Source: Actinomycetota bacterium (GTDB lineage Bacteria > Actinomycetota > Thermoleophilia > Solirubrobacterales > Solirubrobacteraceae). From it: a DNA stretch of 8,957 nt. The stretch is taken from positions 1-8,957 of the forward strand of contig WLNX01000059.1 of NCBI GenBank assembly GCA_009699565.1. The letters run 5' to 3'. Position numbers and translations under genes: made by a program. Shown in pieces: positions 1 through 4,845 of the stretch. Under the pieces are notes generated by a model that worked only from the letters and a program-made list of their open reading frames with translations, had not been told where the DNA came from and searched no databases. Within the stretch, counting starts at the first letter, position 1. The number at the start of each line of letters is the position of its first letter.

Positions 1-263
1 CCGCCGGCGCCACGGTCGAGGTAAAGGACTCCGAGTTCAAGGCCGGCAACCTGACCGTCAAGACCGGAGCTTCCGTCACCTGGAAGTTCGACGATCCCGT
101 GCAGCACAACGTCACGCTTGCCAGCGGACCCGAAGGCTTCTCGTCAAACCGGCTGCGGAACGGTTCGATGTTCACTAAGAAGTTCACCAAGCCAGGCACC
201 TACAGGTTCTTCTGCGAGCTTCATCCCGTCGGGATGATCCAGCGGATTGTCGTCAAGCGCTGA
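1..263 (+). CDS. Plastocyanin/azurin-like cupredoxin, C-terminal part (5' end outside window)
   Basis: This is the last 86 codons of a gene that begins before the window; the reading frame starts at base 3 and ends with TGA at 261-263. The fragment is a nearly complete beta-sandwich cupredoxin domain. In fragment numbering it shows the four ligands of a type 1 copper site: His35 (in VQHNV) and Cys71, His74 and Met78 in FCELHPVGM. The strand pattern TVKTGASVTWKF before the first His and KPGTYRFFCELHP around the Cys is typical of small blue-copper proteins. Such proteins are normally exported and carry one electron or bind copper outside the membrane. The signal peptide or lipobox, if present, would lie upstream and cannot be seen. 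The gene converges on a YcnI-like copper-protein gene. The fold and copper site are clear; the physiological partner is unknown. Confidence 0.9.
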   Translation, partial: AGATVEVKDSEFKAGNLTVKTGASVTWKFDDPVQHNVTLASGPEGFSSNRLRNGSMFTKKFTKPGTYRFFCELHPVGMIQRIVVKR

Positions 264-318
264 CAGCCTTAGGGCTTAGCCGCTGATGTAGACCGCACTG
301 TCCGGGCTCTCCCGCGAG

Positions 319-341
319 ACGGCGATGGAACCGCGCGCCGT
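319..341 (-). terminator. Possible hairpin terminator for the YcnI-like gene
   Basis: ACGGCG at 319-324 pairs with CGCCGT at 336-341, a perfect 6-bp stem with an 11-nt loop. It overlaps the TAA stop of the minus-strand gene (341-343) in the 77-bp gap between two convergent genes. There is no clear T-run after the stem on either strand, so it would be a weak or non-canonical terminator at best. The rest of 264-340 holds nothing else I recognise. Confidence 0.25.
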
Positions 342-952
342 TACTGGTTAAGAGCGAGCGGCCGTCCGAGCCGGCAGAAGACGACCGGTGACGACCCTGT
401 CACGGCCGTCGGTGCGTGTGCGGACGACGAATGCACCCGCACGCGGGGTACCGGGTAAGTCGCCGGGTACGGGAGGTCGCCGTCGGCTGCAGCGTTGAAC
501 GGGTCTTTCCAGTCCATCAGCTGCGACCCGCAGTACTGAGCGGTTGGCGTGTTGTAGGTGCCGGCTTTCTTTGGCCACCGAACAGCGATCGGGAAGTTGC
601 CAACGTCAGTGTTGGGCAGTCCTGCGCCGGTTGCCGTCCACGTCAGCGTCAGTTTGCCGTTCGATGCCCGCTTGACGGTTGACGTCCAGCCAGCGACGGC
701 TGCCGGCCTAGCCGACTGCCAGGAGCTGCCTAGCCGGGTGACGATCTTGGTAGTTGCCAAGCCGGCCCCGCAGCCGTGGGGGATCGTCAGAGTGAGCGTC
801 CCCGTCTTGTTCGCCACCGCGTTCTTGCCGTAAAGGTTGAGCGTGGCGTGGGCACTAGCTCCCTGCGCTGCCGCTAGACAGGCAATCGCTGCAGCAACGC
901 CGCTAAGCGCCACTCGAGGTATACGACGGGGGGATTGGTTGGCTGAGGTCAT
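341..952 (-). CDS. YcnI-like DUF1775 secreted copper-binding protein
   Basis: The protein has 203 residues. A positively charged N-terminus (RRIPR, 9-13) is followed by a hydrophobic core at about 14-29 and a signal-peptidase I site ASA|H between 34 and 35, so the mature protein begins with His35. DUF1775 landmarks follow: PHGC at 58-61, W89, a WPKKAG strand turn at about 126-131, Cys141 and Trp148. In Bacillus subtilis YcnI the mature N-terminal histidine binds Cu(II) together with a glutamate, and YcnI-family genes often sit beside copper import genes. Two things are odd. The protein contains no glutamate at all, and Asn119 sits where I align the family's Glu-Phe. The C-terminal membrane anchor common in the family is also absent, because the last 30 residues are polar. 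Cys25 could be read as a weak lipobox, but the ASA|HATL site fits the family better. The start has a TAATCT box 9 nt upstream. Confidence 0.82.
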   Translation of the reverse strand: MTSANQSPRRIPRVALSGVAAAIACLAAAQGASAHATLNLYGKNAVANKTGTLTLTIPHGCGAGLATTKIVTRLGSSWQSARPAAVAGWTSTVKRASNGKLTLTWTATGAGLPNTDVGNFPIAVRWPKKAGTYNTPTAQYCGSQLMDWKDPFNAAADGDLPYPATYPVPRVRVHSSSAHAPTAVTGSSPVVFCRLGRPLALNQ

Positions 953-961
953 CTCGATCGA

Positions 962-967
962 AGATTA
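962..967 (-). promoter_or_regulatory. Predicted -10 box (TAATCT) of the YcnI-like gene
   Basis: TAATCT on the minus strand lies 9 nt upstream of the ATG at 952, which predicts a transcript with a leader of only about 3 nt. No good -35 hexamer is seen at 16-18 bp. This site and the + strand site at 1061-1066 share the 120-bp divergent region 953-1072. Confidence 0.4.
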
Positions 968-1060
968 GCAGTGGCTTTAGTCTTCACCCGGGTCGTTGGG
1001 GAGGACCGATTCTTGACAGGAGGCTAACGGCTCGGCCTGCAAACCGTCCGCGAGGCTGCG

Positions 1061-1066
1061 TACCTT
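1061..1066 (+). promoter_or_regulatory. Predicted -10 box (TACCTT) of the first Thr-rich membrane-protein gene
   Basis: TACCTT ends 6 nt before the ATG at 1073, so transcription would be expected to start at or next to the A of the start codon. This fits a leaderless mRNA. A perfect TTGACA lies at 1013-1018, but its 42-bp spacing is too great for it to act as the -35 of this box. Confidence 0.42.
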
Positions 1067-1072
1067 GACGGC

Positions 1073-1645
1073 ATGTCCACACAGCCGCCCTCAGAAGATC
1101 CCACCCAGCAGTACAGCCAGCCTCAGGGCCAGCCGCCCGAAGGCGGCGGCAGCAACCCGTGGCCTTGGATTCTGGGAGCGATCGCGATCATCGTGGCCGG
1201 CGTGATTGCGGCGATTCTGATCACCGGCGGGAACGATTCCTCCAGCAACACCGATTCCTCCGCGTCGACGGCAATTACAACGGTCCAGACGAAGACGGCT
1301 ACCTCGGTGCCGACGACGACCCAAACACAGACGACAACGGCGCCGATCAACATCAACAACACCTGCAACGTCAGCAAGGTGCCGAACACCGTGAGCGGCA
1401 CCAGCGTCGCCACCGTCGTCGCTACCAACGTGCCGCCGTCGCAGAAGATTCTCGCCGGCTGCCCGCAGGCCGCATCACTCGTACGCGGGGTCGCAAGCCA
1501 GCAGGCCGAGATGCCGGTGACCGTTGAAGGCTTCTCCTGCACCCCGTCGGTCAAGGGGAGCTACGTCAGCTACAAGTGCACGTTGAACGGCGCCGACTCG
1601 GCGCTGCAGGTAACGACCAAGTTCTCACTGACCTACTCGAGCTAA
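1073..1645 (+). CDS. Single-pass membrane protein with Thr-rich stalk and four-Cys external domain
   Basis: The protein has 190 residues and I do not recognise a named family. Residues 1-27 are rich in Pro, Gln, Ser and Gly with no basic residue. NPWPW (28-32) leads into one transmembrane helix at 33-51. Residues 52-91 form a Ser/Thr-rich stalk. A small domain at 92-190 contains Cys98, Cys130, Cys156 and Cys169, possibly two disulphides, and ends in beta-type strands (YVSYKCTL, TTKFSLTYSS). The predicted topology is N-terminus inside and domain outside. The layout resembles many small actinobacterial membrane proteins with a Pro/Gln-rich cytoplasmic head, but I cannot assign a function. The next gene, 12 nt downstream, is a paralogue of the N-terminal half. 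The ATG is preceded by a TACCTT box and no Shine-Dalgarno sequence. Confidence 0.8.
   Translation: MSTQPPSEDPTQQYSQPQGQPPEGGGSNPWPWILGAIAIIVAGVIAAILITGGNDSSSNTDSSASTAITTVQTKTATSVPTTTQTQTTTAPININNTCNVSKVPNTVSGTSVATVVATNVPPSQKILAGCPQAASLVRGVASQQAEMPVTVEGFSCTPSVKGSYVSYKCTLNGADSALQVTTKFSLTYSS
1151..1221 (+). repeat. Duplicated membrane-anchor segment, copy 1 (copy 2 at 1751-1821)
   Basis: This stretch encodes SNPWPW and the transmembrane helix. It matches 1751-1821 in the next gene without gaps, apart from scattered mostly silent or conservative changes. Both copies encode the identical run AIIVAGVIAA. The divergence at silent sites says the duplication is not recent. Confidence 0.75.
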
Positions 1646-1650
1646 AGGAA
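1645..1650 (+). promoter_or_regulatory. Shine-Dalgarno sequence of the second membrane-protein gene
   Basis: AAGGAA begins on the last base of the upstream TAA stop and ends 7 nt before the ATG at 1658. It supports this ATG as the start and suggests translation from a shared mRNA with the preceding gene. That differs from the leaderless-looking first gene. Confidence 0.6.
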
Positions 1651-1657
1651 CCAGACA

Positions 1658-1954
1658 ATGGCAACGCAGCCTCCGCAGAACCCGAATCAGCCAGGCAATC
1701 TCCAGCAGCAGGGATACGGTCAGTACCCGGGTGGCCAGCCGCCGCAGAAGAGCAACCCTTGGCCTTGGGTGATGGGTGCCGTGGCAATCATCGTCGCCGG
1801 CGTAATCGCCGCGCTCGTCCTTACGAGCAACAACGACAGCAACACCAACTCGATCTCGACGACGATCCCGACGATCACCAATACCGCGACGACGACCACG
1901 ACGGCGCCGCCAACCACAATCACGACGACGACAACAACGCCGCCCACTCCGTAG
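1658..1954 (+). CDS. Short paralogue: membrane anchor with bare Thr-rich tail
   Basis: The protein has 98 residues. The Pro/Gln/Gly-rich head (1-31), SNPWPW (32-37) and helix (38-56) match the preceding protein closely. The remaining 42 residues are a low-complexity external tail with about twenty Thr plus Pro, Ser and Asn, ending TTPPTP. There is no counterpart of the four-cysteine domain. Its stop is 9 bp from the stop of the convergent gene, so no room is left for the missing domain, and no other frame restores it before that gene. It is either a shortened duplicate or a true stalk-only protein. The clean reading frame, good ribosome binding site and 12-nt spacing to its paralogue favour an expressed gene. 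Function is unknown; Ser/Thr/Pro-rich tails of this kind are candidate O-glycosylation sites, which is inference. Confidence 0.72.
   Translation: MATQPPQNPNQPGNLQQQGYGQYPGGQPPQKSNPWPWVMGAVAIIVAGVIAALVLTSNNDSNTNSISTTIPTITNTATTTTTAPPTTITTTTTTPPTP
1751..1821 (+). repeat. Duplicated membrane-anchor segment, copy 2 (copy 1 at 1151-1221)
   Basis: This is the counterpart of 1151-1221. It encodes SNPWPW and the helix, with V/M/V replacing I/L/I at three positions around the start of the helix and identical AIIVAGVIAA. The offset is exactly 600 bp. Confidence 0.75.
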
Positions 1955-1957
1955 CGG

Positions 1958-1973
1958 CGCCGGTCAGCCGGCG
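1958..1973. terminator. Hairpin between convergent genes
   Basis: CGCCGG at 1958-1963 pairs with CCGGCG at 1968-1973 around the loop TCAG, giving a 6-bp all-GC stem. The loop contains the stop codon (complement of TCA, 1964-1966) of the minus-strand gene, and the stem starts 4 nt after the plus-strand TAG. It could act as a bidirectional terminator, but neither side has a T-run and such short GC palindromes are common in GC-rich DNA. Confidence 0.3.
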
Positions 1974-3427
1974 GGAGCCTGGCAGCGGCTGTAGACAACC
2001 CAGGACTCGTTGCTGCCAACCGACTTGAAGCTGGCCGGCGGCTGAACGACGCTGCGGTCCTTGTCGCGCGGGTCAAGGATGTAGTCGGCGGCAACCGAAG
2101 GGCTGGCGGTTGCGATGAACTGTCCGCTGGGCTGCGGCGCATCTGCTGCGCTAAAGATCTGCTGGGCTGGCAGGTCAAGCCAGATCGCTAGCAGCGGAAC
2201 AGGCCGGTGGTTGGGGACCGAGATCGGAGTGCACGAGCGGCTGATCAGGCCGGGCGGCTGCTGAACCAGCGCGCGCAGATCACCCTGAATCTGCTCTTGA
2301 CGCTTCAGTGCGTAACGAAGGTTGGAGAGCCGGCTCACCTGTATCGGAGCGAAGACGATCAGCAGAAGGATCGTGAGGGCTGCAAACCAGGCCCATGGCC
2401 TGCGCCGCTTGTCATCGCCGGCCAGCTCGCGCCAGCCGAATACGCCCGCACCGCAGAAGATTGCACCGATCACCGCAGGCAGCAGCAGGTAGCGCCCGAC
2501 GATTGGCAGCCCCGCGAGCGCCAGCAGGCAGAAGGCTGCGAGTGAAACTGCGGCGATCAGCAGCGGTGCGCGGACGCGATCACGGAGCGCCCAGCAGCTA
2601 AAGGCAAGGCCGCCCAGAGCGCCAAAGAGGACAGGCTCTCGGAGGATCTCCCCGAGCCGCCTGGGAGCAACCGTGACGATTCCACTCAGGCCGGTTGCGC
2701 GGCCCAGCTCGCGGCCGTTCTGCTGAGTGCCGCGGAGCGAGTGGAGCACGTCACCGGCAAGTAGCCAGTCGCCGAGCAGCCAGACCACGGGGCCGACGGC
2801 TGCCATCGCAAGCCAGCCGGCAACCTGGCGGGGCGTGTGCTCGCCGCTGAACCAGAGGTAGATCACATACGCGCCGGAGAAGGCCCACGCCTCGGGCCGG
2901 ATCAGGCCGGCGATCGCGAGCAGCGCCAGAACCGGAACCGCCGCTCGCCGCCGCCGGCTTTCGATCAGCGCTGCGGCCAGCACTAGCGCCACGTATGGGA
3001 TGTCGACGAATGCGCGGGCGCCGAAGTCGAGCAGCGGACGGCGTGTGATCATGATCAGCGCTGCCAGCACGCCGGCCCACGGACCAAACCAGAAGGAGCC
3101 GAGCTTGTAGGTGAGCCAGATCAGCGCGCCGAGCGCGAGGAAGGCAAGGACCAGAACGATGTCGGTTGCCGCGACTCCATGCACTCCCGCCGCGACCGTC
3201 TTGCTGAAGGGGGAGAGCAGAATGCCGAGCACGATCCCGAACGGATGCAGCGTGGGCGCAAACGGCGTCGTCAGCACCAGCGACTGCCCTTCGCTAAGTT
3301 CGCGGCCCCAGACCAGCGAGTAGAGCGTGTCGTAGTTGACGAGGCCGCGCCCCGCGAGCAGCCATGCGAGAGCCGCCAGCGCGACGATCGCAGCGACAGC
3401 TTGGATCCTGCTGCGGGAGCCGCTCAC
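1964..3427 (-). CDS. Polytopic membrane protein, GT-C/GT39-like putative glycosyltransferase
   Basis: The protein has 487 residues. An N-terminal helix (about 10-30) is followed by NYDTLYSLVWGRELSEG with Asp33, resembling the first external loop of GT-C enzymes, where an acidic residue is catalytic. About ten hydrophobic segments follow, up to about residue 365. Other GT39-like features are a RRPLLDFGARAFVDIPY loop and a helix with RPEAWAF. The last 120 residues are a soluble, presumably external, domain. GT-C enzymes transfer sugars from lipid-phosphate donors at the outer membrane face; the donor and acceptor here are unknown. The start is GTG, 4 nt after the stop of the upstream peptidase gene, with AAGG about 9 nt before it, so the two are probably co-transcribed. 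Assignment rests on loop motifs and topology only; it could be a membrane protein of another function. Confidence 0.68.
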   Translation of the reverse strand: MSGSRSRIQAVAAIVALAALAWLLAGRGLVNYDTLYSLVWGRELSEGQSLVLTTPFAPTLHPFGIVLGILLSPFSKTVAAGVHGVAATDIVLVLAFLALGALIWLTYKLGSFWFGPWAGVLAALIMITRRPLLDFGARAFVDIPYVALVLAAALIESRRRRAAVPVLALLAIAGLIRPEAWAFSGAYVIYLWFSGEHTPRQVAGWLAMAAVGPVVWLLGDWLLAGDVLHSLRGTQQNGRELGRATGLSGIVTVAPRRLGEILREPVLFGALGGLAFSCWALRDRVRAPLLIAAVSLAAFCLLALAGLPIVGRYLLLPAVIGAIFCGAGVFGWRELAGDDKRRRPWAWFAALTILLLIVFAPIQVSRLSNLRYALKRQEQIQGDLRALVQQPPGLISRSCTPISVPNHRPVPLLAIWLDLPAQQIFSAADAPQPSGQFIATASPSVAADYILDPRDKDRSVVQPPASFKSVGSNESWVVYSRCQAPAG

Positions 3428-3431
3428 CGTC

Positions 3432-4751
3432 TTAGCCTTGGGGCAGCGCCGCGAGCGCCAGCAGCATTTCGCGCGCGCAGCGCTCGCTCAGGTCGAGGTG
3501 GCTCAGCACGAACGATTCATTTGGAGCGTGGATCTCATCCTCGGCGAGGCCAAAGCCGCTCACGATCACGGGGATTCCTGCTGCCGCGAAGTCGGCGACT
3601 ACCGGGATTGAGCCGCCGCTGCGGATCAGTGCGGTCTCCATTCCGCTGGCGCGGTCGATCGCTTCGCGCGCTAGCTGAATTGCCGGCAGCTCTGCGCCGA
3701 ACAGTGATGGCGTCGCAACATGCGAATCGATCGTCGCTTCGACGCCTTCCGGCACTGCGGCGAGCAGCAGCCGCTTGAGCTGCGCTTCGATCGCCGCCGG
3801 ATCCTGCCCGGGAGCCAGCCGCAGGGTGACGTAGGCGCGCGCCTCGGCCGGGACTACCGTGCGCGGAGCGCCGCCCTCGATCCAGTTGATCTCGAACGAC
3901 GGCTCGGCGCCGTTGCGGCGCCGGAAGTCGTCGCCGGAGTCGCCGTTCAGCGGGACCGCTCCAACCTCGTCCAACATCTCCTGCCCCGGGCGCAGTCGCT
4001 GCCAGGACTCAAGCTCGGCTGCCGATGGCGGCTCAATACCGGCCCGCAGCTCGTCGAGCAGGTTCCCATCCGCGTCAGGCAGCAGCGGCGTCAGCATCAT
4101 CTGCAGGACGTGGAGCGCATTCTGGACGCTGCCGCCGTAAAGGCCGGAGTGGAGGTCTCGCGGCTGCGCCTTGACCGTGATCATCGAGCTGACACAGCCG
4201 CGCAGCCCAATCGTGATCGCCGGAGTCCGCTCGTCCTCCATCGCGCTGTCGAAGACGATCGCGCAGTCGGCTCCGCGCTCGTCGGCCTTAACCCAAGCGG
4301 CAACCGACTCGCCACCGGCCTCCTCCTCGCCCTCGATCACCACCCGCACGTTGACCGGCAGCTCGCCGCTCTGAGCCAGCTCGCAGGCGGCTACCAGCAG
4401 CGGGAAGAAGTTGCCCTTGTCGTCGGCGGATCCCCGCGCGTAGAGCCTGCCGCCACGGACCTCCGGCTCAAACGGCGGGCTTTGCCAAGCGTCGAGCGGT
4501 CCCGGGTCCTGCACGTCGTAATGGCCGTAGATGATCACCGTCGGCGCGGCCTCAGATGCTGCCTGCAGCTCGCCGATCACCAGCGGGTTGCCTTCGCCGA
4601 TCGTCACCAGCTCGGCCTCGCCGCCGGCACGGCGGATCATCCCGGCCGCGAATTCGGCGGCATGGAGAAGATCCTTCGGGTCGCCGCCGCCGGTTGAGAT
4701 CGACGGAATCCGCAGCCATTCGTAAAGCTCCTCGAGCCTGCCCGGTTCCAT
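3432..4751 (-). CDS. M20-family zinc metallopeptidase (dipeptidase/desuccinylase-like)
   Basis: The protein has 439 residues, usual for M20 dipeptidases. All the dinuclear-zinc signatures are present. His77 and catalytic Asp79 lie in YGHYDVQ, bridging Asp110 in RGSADDKG, and Glu143 (base) with Glu144 (zinc) in EGEEEAGG. Asp168 is in VFDS and His408 in EIHAPNE. A lid/dimerisation domain interrupts the catalytic domain from about 185 to 310 (RDLHSGLYGG, later GGAPRTVVPAEARAYVTLRL). The HAPNE ending and overall order resemble the carnosinase/CNDP-type branch, so a cytoplasmic dipeptidase is my first choice. M20 families also include desuccinylases and deacetylases, and the substrate cannot be fixed from sequence. 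There is no signal peptide. It is the first gene of a unit with the downstream membrane protein and is divergent from dnaX. A TAGGCT box lies 6 nt before the ATG. Confidence 0.9.
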   Translation of the reverse strand: MEPGRLEELYEWLRIPSISTGGGDPKDLLHAAEFAAGMIRRAGGEAELVTIGEGNPLVIGELQAASEAAPTVIIYGHYDVQDPGPLDAWQSPPFEPEVRGGRLYARGSADDKGNFFPLLVAACELAQSGELPVNVRVVIEGEEEAGGESVAAWVKADERGADCAIVFDSAMEDERTPAITIGLRGCVSSMITVKAQPRDLHSGLYGGSVQNALHVLQMMLTPLLPDADGNLLDELRAGIEPPSAAELESWQRLRPGQEMLDEVGAVPLNGDSGDDFRRRNGAEPSFEINWIEGGAPRTVVPAEARAYVTLRLAPGQDPAAIEAQLKRLLLAAVPEGVEATIDSHVATPSLFGAELPAIQLAREAIDRASGMETALIRSGGSIPVVADFAAAGIPVIVSGFGLAEDEIHAPNESFVLSHLDLSERCAREMLLALAALPQG

Positions 4752-4757
4752 CGCATC

Positions 4758-4763
4758 AGCCTA
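4758..4763 (-). promoter_or_regulatory. Predicted -10 box (TAGGCT) of the M20 peptidase gene
   Basis: On the minus strand TAGGCT is followed by exactly 6 nt and then the ATG at 4751, so the predicted transcription start coincides with the start codon. No purine-rich ribosome site lies in those 6 nt. It shares the 94-bp divergent region 4752-4845 with the dnaX promoter. Confidence 0.42.
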
Positions 4764-4831
4764 CTTGGGAGACGGGCGCAAACTGGGCCGATCGCGTGCG
4801 CCGAGCGCTCTGGAACGGCCGCTGCTCCCTC

Positions 4832-4837
4832 TAGACT
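4832..4837 (+). promoter_or_regulatory. Predicted -10 box (TAGACT) of dnaX
   Basis: TAGACT is followed by 8 nt and then the GTG at 4846. The predicted transcript would have at most about 2 nt before the start codon. This supports GTG 4846 over the in-frame TTG at 4765, which lies upstream of the box and would not be transcribed from it. Confidence 0.45.
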
Positions 4838-4845
4838 CGGCCTCC

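Noticed and set aside
1013..1023. Perfect TTGACA overlapping AGGAGG upstream of the first membrane-protein gene
   Set aside because: No -10 box lies 16-18 bp downstream and no start codon follows AGGAGG at a usable distance. The TACCTT box next to ATG 1073 explains expression better.
1850..1950. ACG/ACC-rich tract as a microsatellite or CRISPR-like repeat
   Set aside because: It is simply Thr codons of the stalk with irregular spacing; there are no unique spacers and no fixed repeat unit.
1576..2028. Alternative + frame across the two Thr-rich genes, possibly restoring a longer second protein
   Set aside because: The translation is Asp/His/Arg-rich repeats from an out-of-frame read of ACG/ACC codons and contains nothing like the four-cysteine domain.
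3720..4697. Long + strand open frame (325 codons) opposite the M20 peptidase gene
   Set aside because: The opposite strand has every M20 catalytic motif. The translation here is Arg/Gln-rich with no domain, typical of antisense frames in GC-rich genes.
4765..4845. N-terminal extension of dnaX from an in-frame TTG at 4765
   Set aside because: The extra 27 residues are basic, unlike any DnaX N-terminus, and the region contains the TAGACT promoter-like box. GTG 4846 gives the family start just before LYRRHRP.
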